Assembly (NCBI GenBank): GCA_945861245.1
Contig: CAMAUE010000004.1
Coordinates: forward strand, 20,294 to 84,293
Source: Singulisphaera sp. GP187
GTDB taxonomy: Bacteria; Planctomycetota; Planctomycetia; Gemmatales; Gemmataceae
Reading direction: 5' to 3'
Length of the DNA: 64,000 nt
Part shown: positions 26,426 through 37,186 of the stretch, one piece after another
How positions within the stretch are numbered: position 1 is the first letter of the stretch
Layout: every line of letters begins with the position of its first letter
Translations under genes and position numbers: made by a program
Notes under the pieces: model-generated
The model's database searches: none
What the model was told of the DNA's origin: nothing
The model's input: the letters and a program-made list of their open reading frames with translations, nothing else

Positions 26426-26536
26426 CTTCGGGCGATTGAGATTGTCGCATTTTCGGAGCCCGAGCGCCAGCGAAGGGCACGCAACGGCCATTCGCTGGCG
26501 CTCGGGCTCTGACCGGACAAATTCATCCGCTCGAAG
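26426..26536. mobile_element. MITE-like palindromic element copy 1 (~111 bp)
   Basis: CTTCGGGCGATTGAGATTGTC ... GAGCCCGAGCGCCAGCGAAGGGC ... GCTCGGGCTC ... GGACAAATTCATCCGCTCGAAG; matches the element at 54013-54122. Confidence 0.7.
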
Positions 26537-26965
26537 GACAACTACCCTTCCTCAGTTCGACAAAATCGACCCTGAGCGAGCCTGTCCGGATATTTTTCGA
26601 CGCCGTCGCTCAGATTTCCCAAACGGTCAATTAGGATCTATTGATTTTCCCAAAGCGCAAGTGTTTCACGTTCCCAAACTCCTGCCTGGGAACGTGCATT
26701 ACAGAAAGCTCTGTTTCGCCTCTCGAATCTCGTATACTTGCAGACTTCGCGAAACAGAGATTCGGAGAAGTGGGTTCCCAAAACAGAGCTTGGGAACCAG
26801 ATGGCGGGCTGAGAAATCCTGCGGAGCATGATGGGCACGGCAACAATTTACTCTTTTCTCGCCAAAGCCCGTATTGACTGCGTTGGCCCAGATTGTATCA
26901 TGAAAGCTTATCGAATTCGCACACCCAAACGAACGACTGTTCGATTCTAGCTGAGAGAAATATCT

Positions 26966-27052
26966 ATGGGAAGCAGACGTCGTGGCGCCGGGCGCCGGAA
27001 GGTTGGACGCAAGAAACGCCGTATGCGGGCGAAAATCCGCCATCGCAAGTAG
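26966..27052 (+). CDS. very short, highly basic protein (28 aa), possibly ribosome-associated
   Basis: ATGGGAAGCAGACGTCGTGGC... = MGSRRRGAGRRKVGRKKRRMRAKIRHRK*, preceded by purine-rich GAGAGAAA; below the ORF-track size cutoff. Confidence 0.5.
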   Translation: MGSRRRGAGRRKVGRKKRRMRAKIRHRK

Positions 27053-27110
27053 AATCGGCCGTCGGTGGCGTTCGCGTGACAGTGCGCGAACGCTCAACGC
27101 AACCGTTGGT

Positions 27111-27851
27111 TCACATCGTCCGCCCGCCATCCACTACCATGATCTGCCCCGTCATCAAATTCGTTCCCAGCGCCAAATAGATCACCGCATCCGCGATATC
27201 CTCGGGTACAGCTGCACGGCCCATCGGCGTGATCGACAGCGATCTCGCCACCTGGTCCATGTGGTCCGCCAGCCAACGCGTTAACACCGGACCCGGGGCA
27301 ACGGCATTCACCCGCACACTCGGTCCAAAGGCCCGCGCCAGCGACTTCGTCATGCAGTTCACCGCCGCCTTGCTTGCCGCGTACGGGATCGAACTGCCAT
27401 GACCCTGCAAGCCCGCAACCGATGTCACATTGACAATCGATCCACCTGTCTTTTGAAGATGTGGCAGCGCCGCTCGGCAGCAGTAGAATGTACCTTTGAG
27501 ATTTACGCCCAGAATGTCGTCCCAAACCTTGTCCGTGACGCCGTCAAGATTGGCATGATCGATGAAATGCGTCGTCCCCGCGTTGTTCACGAGCACGTCC
27601 AGCTGGCCTAGTTCGCCCACGCACCGTTCGATCATCGGTTTCACGGCCGACTCATCTGCGACGTCCGCTTTGCACAATATCCCCGGTACGCCGAACTTTC
27701 GCACCTCGGCTAGCGTTTCCTCGGCTTCCTTCTCCGATCGCGAATAATTGACCGCGACGGCCAGCCCGGCTTTCGCAAACCGCACCGCCACCGCGCGCCC
27801 GATGCCCGTCGCGGACCCGGTGACCAGGGCGACTTTTCGTGGATTGCTCAT
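27111..27851 (-). CDS. SDR family oxidoreductase
   Basis: MSNPRKVALVTGSATGIGRAVAVRFAKAG, NNAGTTHF, SSIPYAASKAAVNCMTKSLAR. Confidence 0.9.
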   Translation of the reverse strand: MSNPRKVALVTGSATGIGRAVAVRFAKAGLAVAVNYSRSEKEAEETLAEVRKFGVPGILCKADVADESAVKPMIERCVGELGQLDVLVNNAGTTHFIDHANLDGVTDKVWDDILGVNLKGTFYCCRAALPHLQKTGGSIVNVTSVAGLQGHGSSIPYAASKAAVNCMTKSLARAFGPSVRVNAVAPGPVLTRWLADHMDQVARSLSITPMGRAAVPEDIADAVIYLALGTNLMTGQIMVVDGGRTM

Positions 27852-28135
27852 ACGTGTTGCTCCAAAGATTACATGCAGTTGTACGCTTTTCCGAGCCACC
27901 ACCGTCACAGGATCGCCTTGATCCGTTCGGAGATGCGACATCGCCCACCGTGCGAAGTATATCGGCGGACTATCGTACCGACCAACCACGCCGAGTATTC
28001 CGCGCGAAACCAGCATCTCGACCTTTCAAATTTCGTTTTGCGCAATTTCTTCATTGCCGAAGCTCTACAATGGAGGTACGCGGCTACATTTCCGATAACG
28101 AGATTACGGCTCGTCATTCTCACGGTGGGATTGCC

Positions 28136-28888
28136 ATGAAGATTCCGATGGTAACGGTTGGCACAATGTTGCTTCTCCTGCCAGCATCGGTTGTCGCACA
28201 GACGACGACGCAGGCCGACCTCGACCAAATTGCCGGCATCCTCAAGCCGCTTGTCGTCAAAGCAGTGCCTAATGTCTTGCATGAAAAAAAGGACAACTGG
28301 GACCACCAGGCAATGGTCCCCGTCGGCCTAAAATGGCGCGGCATCCGAGCGGAGGTGCAAAAGTCGCCCCGGAACCACGGCGATTGGTCGAAACTGCTCA
28401 TCACGGCTCAGGACATTGACCGTACGCTTGATCTGCGCATCAGCAACCTGAAAAACATCGACGCCGATCGGCAATCGTTCAGGACGTTTTTGACTTTTCA
28501 AATGGGCGTGCAATACGAACATCAAACATGGCAGAACGGCGTGCGCGTGTGGAACGGCTACGTACGGGCCCGTGCCCAGGTCAAATGTGAAATGAACTGC
28601 GAAAGCACCATCAAGGCAGACTTCTCAAACGAACTGCTGCCCGATTTCACAGTCCGCATTCGCGTGACTGATGCCAGGGTCGGGTACGACAAGCTCGTCC
28701 TCGAGAACATCAACGGCATCGGCGGATCGGCCGCGAAAGTGACTGGCGACGCCGCCCACAAAGCGATGAAACAATGGCAGCCCTCCATCGAGCGTGATCT
28801 CCTGGCCACGGCCGCCAACGCCATCGTCAAAACCGCTGACACTCGCGAAATGCGTTTGAGCCTTAGCACGCTGCTGAAGGTAAAATGA
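28136..28888 (+). CDS. hypothetical secreted protein
   Basis: MKIPMVTVGTMLLLLPASVVAQTTTQADLDQIAGILKPLVVKAVPNV; signal peptide, no domain recognised. Confidence 0.65.
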   Translation: MKIPMVTVGTMLLLLPASVVAQTTTQADLDQIAGILKPLVVKAVPNVLHEKKDNWDHQAMVPVGLKWRGIRAEVQKSPRNHGDWSKLLITAQDIDRTLDLRISNLKNIDADRQSFRTFLTFQMGVQYEHQTWQNGVRVWNGYVRARAQVKCEMNCESTIKADFSNELLPDFTVRIRVTDARVGYDKLVLENINGIGGSAAKVTGDAAHKAMKQWQPSIERDLLATAANAIVKTADTREMRLSLSTLLKVK

Positions 28889-28903
28889 GGATTCCATATA
28901 GCC

Positions 28904-30295
28904 GTGCCTCTCACGACCGCCAAACTACCGAATCTGGGCGATACGATCATCGCGCTCTCCAGCACACCAGGGCCGGGCGGGCGGGCGATCGTGCGTCTAA
29001 GCGGCCGACAAGCGCGGGCGATCGTAGCAGCACTATGCTCCGACCCGGAGTTTGAGCGTACACCCGATCGCGCGTTCGTTACAACGTCGCTGCAGCTTCC
29101 CGGTTTGCATACGGCGATGCCGGCCGACGCCTACATGTTCCGCGGGCCTCGATCCTATACGGGCCAGGACGTCGTCGAAGTGCATCTGCTGTCGACGCCG
29201 CCGATCGTCGAAGCGCTGATCGCACAATGCCTGAATGCCGGGGCGAGGTCGGCGGAACCGGGCGAGTTCACGCTGCGTGCATTCTTGGCCGGCAAACTCG
29301 ACCTCACACGCGCCGAGGCGGTGCTCGGCGTCATCGATGCCGGCTCGCGCGATGAACTTCAGCATGCACTCAAGCAACTTGCCGGCGGCGTCGCCCAACC
29401 TCTGCATCTCGTGCGTGATGACCTCCTCAACCTGCTTGCCGATGTCGAAGCCGGCCTGGATTTCACCGAGGAAGACATTCATTTCATCTCCGAAACGGAA
29501 CTGCTCAAACGCATTGGCCACGCATTGGCGCATCTGTTGACGCTGGGAAAACAGCTCGATGGTCGCGCCCTCAGCCAAGGCCCGTTGCGCGTCGTCTTGG
29601 CAGGCAAACCCAACGCCGGCAAGAGCAGCCTGTTCAACGCCCTCGTCGGCAAACAAGCCGCACTCGTCAGCCCCGAACCCGGCACGACGCGCGACTATCT
29701 CGAAGCAATCGTGGCCATCGGCGACATGCGCATCCGCCTCATCGATACGGCAGGTTTGCGAGATACAACGAGCGAAATGGAGTCCGCGTCGCAATTGTTG
29801 GGCAAGGAACAAGCAATCGATGCCGACCTGATTCTGTGGTGTCAGGCGTGCGACGATCCCGCTTCCTTGGCGATCCCCGCGACGGCGATCCGTGTCTGGA
29901 CGAAGGCGGACATCGTGTCTGCGCCCGGCAATGGCAGGGGTCAGGAATCAGGGGGCGCGGTTGCTGCTGATGCCCGACTCCTGACTCGCCATGGATTTGC
30001 AACCAGCGTCCAAACCGGCGCAGGCTTGGCCGAGCTACGCGATCGGATTGCTGAGCGAGCACGCCAAAAACGCCACACCGGGCTAGCACCGAGTCTGAGC
30101 CGATGTCGGCATCACGTCGATGCGTGCGTGGCCTTTCTGCGCGCCGCCCATGCTCACGTAATCGAGAAGGATATGCCAGAGTTCTTGGCGATGGAGTTGC
30201 GACTCGCGCTTGACGAGTTGGGCGCAATGGTCGGCGCGGTTTACACGGATGACCTGCTAGGGCGTATTTTTAGCCGCTTCTGTATCGGGAAGTGA
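28904..30295 (+). CDS. mnmE: tRNA uridine-5-carboxymethylaminomethyl modification GTPase MnmE, GTG start
   Basis: DTIIALSSTPGPGGRAIVRLSG, GEFTLRAFLAGKLDLTRAEAV, GKPNAGKSSLFNALVG, PGTTRDYLEA, DTAGLRDT, C-terminal IFSRFCIGK. Confidence 0.95.
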   Translation: MPLTTAKLPNLGDTIIALSSTPGPGGRAIVRLSGRQARAIVAALCSDPEFERTPDRAFVTTSLQLPGLHTAMPADAYMFRGPRSYTGQDVVEVHLLSTPPIVEALIAQCLNAGARSAEPGEFTLRAFLAGKLDLTRAEAVLGVIDAGSRDELQHALKQLAGGVAQPLHLVRDDLLNLLADVEAGLDFTEEDIHFISETELLKRIGHALAHLLTLGKQLDGRALSQGPLRVVLAGKPNAGKSSLFNALVGKQAALVSPEPGTTRDYLEAIVAIGDMRIRLIDTAGLRDTTSEMESASQLLGKEQAIDADLILWCQACDDPASLAIPATAIRVWTKADIVSAPGNGRGQESGGAVAADARLLTRHGFATSVQTGAGLAELRDRIAERARQKRHTGLAPSLSRCRHHVDACVAFLRAAHAHVIEKDMPEFLAMELRLALDELGAMVGAVYTDDLLGRIFSRFCIGK

Positions 30296-30309
30296 CGCAC
30301 CGCATTTGC

Positions 30310-30390
30310 GTCAGAGCCGCGCACGCAGTAAGCAGTTTGAATCTGCCAGAATGAAAAATTCAAACCGCTTATTGCGTGCGCGGCTCTGAC
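30310..30390. repeat. palindrome between convergent genes (GTCAGAGCCGCGCACGCA...)
   Basis: GTCAGAGCCGCGCACGCAGTAAGCAGTTTGAAT / ATTCAAACCGCTTATTGCGTGCGCGGCTCTGAC with few mismatches. Confidence 0.9.
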
Positions 30391-30398
30391 ACGCCGCC

Positions 30399-31511
30399 CT
30401 ATTTCTTCCCCGCCGCGGCGATCGCAAGCGAATGATGCTGCGTGCCGATGTATTGGGCACCGTTCACCAGCAACTCGCGGCACTCCTGGGCACGCTCAGC
30501 GTTATTGGTCTGTTCGAAAGTCTTCCACAGGAAGTACAGAGCCTTGGCCCGTTGATTCTTGTCGTCGTTGAACACCGCATCCACCCACAGGAACTCCCAC
30601 AGGGCTTCGTTGTATTGGCCCGCGTTGAACAGACATTCGCCCAGCGTGTTGTGGGCCATCGCCTTGATCGTGCGATCGGTATTTTCCTGGACGACTTTGC
30701 GCAGCAGCGGGACGGCTTGATCCATCTTCTTCTGCCCGACGAGGATTTCCGCGCGGGTCATCTTGACGCGCGAGAGAAAGGCCGGGTTGTTCTTCGCCTT
30801 CTCTTCCAAAGCATCGAGCTTCTTGGAGGCGACGTCCGCCTTGCCCGCTTTCAGGTTCACCTGGATGACTTGCAGCTCAGCTTCGCGACGCACCTCGATC
30901 GGCAGCGACTCCAGATCGGCGATCTCGCGGAACGTCTCCTCGGCGCTCTTGAAGTCTTTGGCCAACATCTGCAGCTCGGCGATTTTCGGCATGACATGAT
31001 TCATCTGCCAGCTGGTCGGGAATCGTTTCTTGTAGCTTTGCAAGCTGTCCAAGGCCTTGTCGCTGGACGTGCCGTCGGCAGCGGCCTGATGCAGTTGAAG
31101 GTAGGCGATTCGGTACTCGATCATGCGCGTCGCGTATTTGTGAGCGTTCATCTTTTTCAGCGTGTTGTTGTAACTGAAAATCGCATTCGTCGTCGCCGTT
31201 CGGCGTTTCACCGGATCGTTCGATTCCATGGCGAGCTTATCCTGGTCCTTGGCAATTCGATAGGACCCGCCGGCCAAACGCACCTCCGGCGGCGCCAGGT
31301 CGTCGTAATGGATGTCAAGAATATCCTCGGCGGCGATCACCTCGTCGGTTTTCTTTTTGCCCGATGGCGTAATCGTGACGCCTTTGCCGTCTTCGGTCTT
31401 GACGGTGCCGAGAATCGGTTTCTCGCGCCCTTTGACGAAAACCGAATCGGCCCGGGCGGGCAGTGAAACCAACGTGACGGCAAAAAACGCGAACAAGATA
31501 CGATGGAGCAT
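30399..31511 (-). CDS. secreted tetratricopeptide-like protein of unknown function
   Basis: Signal peptide MLHRILFAFFAVTLVSLPARA; helical repeats EETFREIADLESLPIEVRREAELQ..., HNTLGECLFNAGQYNEALWEFLWV. Confidence 0.7.
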   Translation of the reverse strand: MLHRILFAFFAVTLVSLPARADSVFVKGREKPILGTVKTEDGKGVTITPSGKKKTDEVIAAEDILDIHYDDLAPPEVRLAGGSYRIAKDQDKLAMESNDPVKRRTATTNAIFSYNNTLKKMNAHKYATRMIEYRIAYLQLHQAAADGTSSDKALDSLQSYKKRFPTSWQMNHVMPKIAELQMLAKDFKSAEETFREIADLESLPIEVRREAELQVIQVNLKAGKADVASKKLDALEEKAKNNPAFLSRVKMTRAEILVGQKKMDQAVPLLRKVVQENTDRTIKAMAHNTLGECLFNAGQYNEALWEFLWVDAVFNDDKNQRAKALYFLWKTFEQTNNAERAQECRELLVNGAQYIGTQHHSLAIAAAGKK

Positions 31512-31617
31512 GGACAAACCTTTCGATATGGGCAACGTCATGTCGTGTGGATTCGGACTAGTTCTGTTTACGTTTAGCGATCGCCTGATCATGCGGTAGC
31601 GCGGCATCCCGCCAGCG

Positions 31618-34600
31618 CTAAACGTAAACAAGGGGATATTGTCGGGCGCAATAATATTCACGCACTACCCGCGACCTCGGCAACGCTGCGGGTGCGATCC
31701 TCGCGCCGCCGGCGATACGGATGTCGGTGCGCGGCATCAGCGAACTGGCCTTTTTCTGTTTGAGCAGTTCATACGCTTTTTTCAGCTTGCCCGAATCGGG
31801 TTCCTTTAACAAATCCTGGAACATCGGTTCAACGATCTTCCAGCCGTCCTTGGAGCCTGTTTCAAGTTTAATAAACTGCAGCGCGGCAGCCTCAATGAGC
31901 TTATCGGGGGCTTTGATTGCCGCGTCGTAGAGAGCGATCTTATAGAGCGTTTTGGCCGAATGGAAATAGGCGCGGAAGAAAATCTTCTGCACTTCGGGAT
32001 CGTTGAGGCGATTCGTGATTGACGGGTTCTTCAATATTTTGCCCCACTCGCCATAGGCTTCGCGGTATTTCTGTTGCTCTTCAAACATGAAGTTGCGTTC
32101 CATCGACGCTTGGAGTTGGAACTTGCCGTTGGGATGCGTCAATACCTTGGCCATGACGGCCTCGGCGGTTTTGTTGGATTCCTTATCTTTGCAAGCGCGC
32201 AGCGCCCGAATGTATTCGATCTGCAGACCCCAGTAGCGGGTGATTTCCTCTTCCCATTCTTGGCGTTTTTTTTGTTCCTCTTCGGTTTCCTTCGGCTTTT
32301 TCTTGATGCCTTTGTCGAGGTCCGCCGGCGGTTTGATTTTCGCGAACAGGCCGGCCGCCTTGCAGGGAAATTCCAAGCTGAGGAAGGCATGCCCGAGCAT
32401 GTTGGCCGAGGCGTTGTCGTAGCCGCGGGCGTCGTATTCCTTGGCGATTTCGTCGAGGAAGCCGGAGTAGTGCTTCTTGGTTTGCTGAAGTTGCGTGTCC
32501 TGTTTGTTTTGTTTCATGGTGCGAATCTGAGCGGCAATGTCATTGAGCAAGGTCGTGACGATCTTGTTGCCCTGGCTATTGCCTTCGGGATCGGTGAGCC
32601 GTTTGAGCACTTCGAGAATCGCCTTGCCCTGGTTGACGTCGCCCTTTTGCACGTTCGCGCGTAGGGCCAGGCCAAGGATGTCGGCGATGACGCGGTAATC
32701 CTTCTTCTTCAACGGCTCATCGGCCTTCTTGGCCTTGGCCTCAGCAAGGATCTGATCGACAACGTTCTTCGTGGACGCAATGACTTTGTCGAACCGTTCG
32801 AGGGAGATGCCGTTCATGTTGATGTTGGCGATGCCGAGGTCGGAATACCGCAACATAACCTGGATGGAAAACTGAATCTGCTCATGCGTGTCATCGGTAA
32901 CGCGGCCGTTGGGCACAGGCTCTTCCTTGGCACGTTCCTTGGGAAACGGTAGCACCGATTCAAATTCCGTTTGCAAGTCGCGGGCAGCTTTCGCCATCTC
33001 GGTGCACTTCTGGATGGCCTTCAGGTCTTGGCTGGCGTTCATCATTTCCATCGCCTCGGCGTAGAGGAACTTAGGCATCTCCAGCTTGGCGAAAAAGTAC
33101 ATCGCAATGACGTGCGACGATTCGTTTTTCGGATTGAGTTTCGGCATTCGGCCAACCGCTTTTTTGGCGACATCGATGTAGATATGCTGTTTCTTTTTGT
33201 CCTCGCCGACACGTTCACGGGCGCTCTGGGCCAGGAATACGACTTGGCCTTGGGTGTAGATGTAGTCGGTGAAATCCGGCGCGAGTTTTTCGAGATAGGC
33301 AATCGCTTCATCGATCTTGTTGTCGCGTTTGGCGGCCATGGCGAGGTGATAATTCGCGACCGAAGCGACCGATTCGTTGGCCCAGGCCTTGTTCTCCGGT
33401 GAGAGCACGAACTGAGCCATGTCTTGCAGGCGCTTGCGTATCACGAGGTCGTCAGGTTGTTGATTTTGCAGTGCGGCATAGGTTGCCAGAGCCGTGGCGG
33501 CGCCTTCGGAGGAACGCCGCGTCGGCGGACGTACGCGGCCTAGCGACTCCGCGACAATCGCTGCCCGGTAGGGATCTCCGTAGGCAATGTATGCGCCGCA
33601 CAGGTAGAATCGCGCGTCATCGACCTTTTGCACGGGCGTCTTCGATGTCGCCAAAGCCAGCGCTTTGTTGATCGAATTGATGACGTCCTTCAGGTGCTTC
33701 TTTCGCTCGTCCTTGAGCTTGCCGACATCGGCCTGTTTCGCGCTGTCGATTTTTTGTGCTGTGTCGATGACTGCTTTGCGATCGAGCATCGCCTTCATCA
33801 TGTATTCGTCGAACGATTTCAGCTCGACCGTCGTGTCGAGCCGTTTGAATTTGATCGACATCGCAATCTGCCGGGCGCGCTCGGCGAGATCGCTGTCCAT
33901 ATCGGCGAGTTGATCGAAGTATTTGACGGCTTTGTCAAAGAGCGGTCCGGTGATTTTTGGATCTTTCTCGCTAAATGCGTGACTCGTGTAGGCGTAGGCG
34001 AGTTCAAAGAGTACGCCCTGGCCTTCGTAGGAATTGAGATGCCCTGGGTAGGCCTTGATCCAGGCTTCGCCTTCGATTTCGACGGCTTTGAGCCGCTCGA
34101 CTGGTTTGAATTTCGCGTACTTGGGATTGCGTCCGATCGCCTCGGTGTCCTCGCGAGAGGGCGTCAGGTCTTGCATGCCGAAATAGCGCACGAGCCGGAC
34201 GGCGGGCAGAATCGCGGGTAGGTTTGCCTTATCTTCCTTGCGTTTGAGGATGTAGTTGTGGTACTTGTTGACGTCATCGGGAGAATCGATTTCCATGTAG
34301 CATTTCATTAGCCAGGCGTTCGCCAGCCAACCGACATCGTCCGATTCGTCCTTGGTAAGCTCGGCGAACGCGTCCTTGGCCCTGGCGATGGCGGCGGATC
34401 GCTGCGCGTTGACGGCGTCTTTGCTCTTATCGAGGTAGGTCTTGGCCTGCTCGAAAATATTGATGGCCATGTCGAATCGCGTTTGCTTCTGATCGCGTAT
34501 CAGCTCGGCTTTGAGCTTCGCATCGGTCTCGATGGCGACGGCGGCGTCGAGCAGCTTCAGGGCGGCCTCGAGATCGGTCCCAGCCTGCTGGAACATCGTC

Positions 34601-35040
34601 TCGGCAGGGCGGGCGCGTTCGTGGCGGGCCCGGGCGTCGTCCTCGCGCATCGCCTTGGAAAGGATCGCCTGGGCGTGATAAGTTGACAGCCGGGCGAGTT
34701 CGACCGCCGCTTGCGCCGCCTCGGGTTTGCCTTTATTCTTGTTGACAAAATCCTGAAGCTGCGTGCGTGCCAATGTAAAGAGCGCAAAGCGTTGCTCCGG
34801 ATCTTTTTGCCGGGCGATACTGATATTGATCTTGGCGAGTTCCAACGGCAAAGCTGCCGTGTAGAGCGGAATGTTCTGCTTGAGGAGTTCGTCGATCTTT
34901 GTCTTGGCAAGGTCATGCCAGCCCTTGGCACGCAGCTTGCGCACGAGCTCCAGCTCCAATTCCGGCGATTCCTGCGCGAGGACTTTGTTCGCGTTGCATG
35001 CCAGGAGAAAAATCGACGCGAAGACAAGTTGTCGTTTCAT
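31618..35040 (-). CDS. large secreted helical-repeat (TPR-like) protein of unknown function, 1140 aa
   Basis: Signal peptide MKRQLVFASIFLLACNANKVLAQ; long helix-rich sequence; adjacent to a second TPR-like secreted protein on the same strand. Confidence 0.7.
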   Translation of the reverse strand: MKRQLVFASIFLLACNANKVLAQESPELELELVRKLRAKGWHDLAKTKIDELLKQNIPLYTAALPLELAKINISIARQKDPEQRFALFTLARTQLQDFVNKNKGKPEAAQAAVELARLSTYHAQAILSKAMREDDARARHERARPAETMFQQAGTDLEAALKLLDAAVAIETDAKLKAELIRDQKQTRFDMAINIFEQAKTYLDKSKDAVNAQRSAAIARAKDAFAELTKDESDDVGWLANAWLMKCYMEIDSPDDVNKYHNYILKRKEDKANLPAILPAVRLVRYFGMQDLTPSREDTEAIGRNPKYAKFKPVERLKAVEIEGEAWIKAYPGHLNSYEGQGVLFELAYAYTSHAFSEKDPKITGPLFDKAVKYFDQLADMDSDLAERARQIAMSIKFKRLDTTVELKSFDEYMMKAMLDRKAVIDTAQKIDSAKQADVGKLKDERKKHLKDVINSINKALALATSKTPVQKVDDARFYLCGAYIAYGDPYRAAIVAESLGRVRPPTRRSSEGAATALATYAALQNQQPDDLVIRKRLQDMAQFVLSPENKAWANESVASVANYHLAMAAKRDNKIDEAIAYLEKLAPDFTDYIYTQGQVVFLAQSARERVGEDKKKQHIYIDVAKKAVGRMPKLNPKNESSHVIAMYFFAKLEMPKFLYAEAMEMMNASQDLKAIQKCTEMAKAARDLQTEFESVLPFPKERAKEEPVPNGRVTDDTHEQIQFSIQVMLRYSDLGIANINMNGISLERFDKVIASTKNVVDQILAEAKAKKADEPLKKKDYRVIADILGLALRANVQKGDVNQGKAILEVLKRLTDPEGNSQGNKIVTTLLNDIAAQIRTMKQNKQDTQLQQTKKHYSGFLDEIAKEYDARGYDNASANMLGHAFLSLEFPCKAAGLFAKIKPPADLDKGIKKKPKETEEEQKKRQEWEEEITRYWGLQIEYIRALRACKDKESNKTAEAVMAKVLTHPNGKFQLQASMERNFMFEEQQKYREAYGEWGKILKNPSITNRLNDPEVQKIFFRAYFHSAKTLYKIALYDAAIKAPDKLIEAAALQFIKLETGSKDGWKIVEPMFQDLLKEPDSGKLKKAYELLKQKKASSLMPRTDIRIAGGARIAPAALPRSRVVREYYCARQYPLVYV

Positions 35041-35283
35041 AGGGTTGGAAATCCTGCGACTCGATGATGCACCAAGTGCGAGATGCGAAAGGTCACGCGA
35101 AAGCGTTTATCTAATAAACAGTATAAAAAGGGCGCGCGGGTCTGGTCAAGCAATTTTGCGAAAAGACGTTTGACGTAACGCATATTTCCATTGGCGAAAT
35201 TATTTGGGCGCGATGCTGCGAGCGCTCAGCCGCAAGCGAAGAATAGTGCGAGCCTTTGAGCTTTCCGAGGTGATTGCTATGAT

Positions 35284-35803
<520 letters not shown>

Positions 35804-35932
35804 GATCCCTGCCCTATTTTCCGCTCGCATCGTCGCGCTCGCATCGTCGCGCCCGAACGCACCGCCACATACTACGGAAACGTACCGGTAAAGATTTCTT
35901 TGAAATTCCGCCCGGATATCCAGCTTTTTTTC

Positions 35933-35961
35933 TTGACATTACTCCATGCCTTCATTACACT
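35933..35961 (+). promoter_or_regulatory. sigma70-type promoter (TTGACA-17-TACACT)
   Basis: TTGACA 35933-35938 and TACACT 35956-35961, 17 bp spacer, upstream of the HU/IHF-like gene. Confidence 0.6.
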
Positions 35962-36074
35962 TAAAAAACCCAACCCATGAGTCAATCTGCTTGCCGATTT
36001 CGTGTATCGGCATCATCATGCTGATCGCATCGGGGACTTTGTTGGTGTTGTTCTACTTCAAGGGAGTTCGGATC

Positions 36075-36440
36075 GTGACCAAAAAAGAAATCGTAAAGCA
36101 AATATCGGACGAAACGGGCCTGACGCAACTCAAGACCAAGGACATCGTGCAGAAAACCTTCGACGCCATTGTTGAGACCTTATTGTCCGAAGGCCGAATT
36201 GAGTTGCGTAACTTTGGTGTCTTTGAAGTCAAACGACGCAAGCCACGCAAAGCGCGTAACCCCCGAACCGGTGATCGAGTCGATGTGCCCCCGAAGAGCG
36301 TCGTCACGTTCAAGCCTGGCAAAGAGATGGAAGAAAAGATTCGCGACCTTGACCACAGCGTGCCGATGTTCGCGACATCAGGGAACGGCAAACCGACCAA
36401 ACGCGAATCGAAACTCGACCCAGTGGCATCGGCGAATTAA
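36075..36440 (+). CDS. HU/IHF family DNA-binding protein, probable GTG start
   Basis: [92 protein letters not shown] Shine-Dalgarno at about 36060. Confidence 0.92.
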   Translation: MTKKEIVKQISDETGLTQLKTKDIVQKTFDAIVETLLSEGRIELRNFGVFEVKRRKPRKARNPRTGDRVDVPPKSVVTFKPGKEMEEKIRDLDHSVPMFATSGNGKPTKRESKLDPVASAN

Positions 36441-36677
36441 CCTTCCCAGCCAGCTGCGCCTAACGTCATCAGTCCCGTCAGCCGTGTGCCAGCGGGATTT
36501 TTCGTTCCCACTCCATGCGAAAGGCGAAGTGATCGCCTCACGGCACGGGCATGCCGCGAAAGAAATGGCGCAATCCTTGGTTTTTTTTGTGTATCGCACT
36601 TGCCGGTTGCGTTCGCTGCATTAGAATGAAGGGTTCCTGACTAGGTTCAGGGTTATTCCAAGCCGTTGAGGTTTGAC

Positions 36678-36791
36678 ATGAAAGTTCGATCGAGCGTAAA
36701 GCGGATTTGCGAAAATTGTAAGCTTGTGAAGCGACAGGGGCGGGTGTTCGTGATCTGCACCAATCCGCGCCATAAGCAGCGCCAGGGTTAA
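36678..36791 (+). CDS. rpmJ: 50S ribosomal protein L36
   Basis: [37 protein letters not shown]; below ORF-track cutoff. Confidence 0.97.
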   Translation: MKVRSSVKRICENCKLVKRQGRVFVICTNPRHKQRQG

Positions 36792-36802
36792 GGAGACTCG
36801 CC

Positions 36803-37186
36803 ATGCCGCGTATTTTGGGTGTTGACCTTCCAAACGATAAGCCAACGCATATTTCATTGCGTTATATTAAAGGCATTGGCCCGACGACCTCGCTGGAGGT
36901 CTGCGAAAAAGCGCGCGTGAATCCGCAGCGCAAGGCCAGGGAGCTTAACGAGGAAGAGGTCGCTCGCATTGCGACGATTCTCGACCGCGAATATGTCGTG
37001 GAAGGCCAACTGCGCCGGCAAGAGCAGCAAAACATCGCGAGGCTGCGCGAAATTGGCTGCTATCGCGGATTTCGGCATCGCCGAAGTCTGCCCGCTCGCG
37101 GCCAGCGAACTCGCACGAACGCCCGTACCCGTAAGGGGCCTCGCAAGACGGTTGCCGGCAAGAAGGGCGTGAAGGATCAGAAGTAG
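36803..37186 (+). CDS. rpsM: 30S ribosomal protein S13
   Basis: [34 protein letters not shown]...[34 protein letters not shown]. Confidence 0.98.
   Translation: MPRILGVDLPNDKPTHISLRYIKGIGPTTSLEVCEKARVNPQRKARELNEEEVARIATILDREYVVEGQLRRQEQQNIARLREIGCYRGFRHRRSLPARGQRTRTNARTRKGPRKTVAGKKGVKDQK

Noticed and set aside
26397-26831. 144 aa ORF with SPSASEGHATAIRWRSGSD and similar ORFs at 15399, 53895, 54023
   Set aside because: These peptides are translations of the palindromic repeat, not conserved proteins.
30432-31466. 344 aa plus-strand ORF
   Set aside because: Antisense to the TPR-like secreted protein gene.
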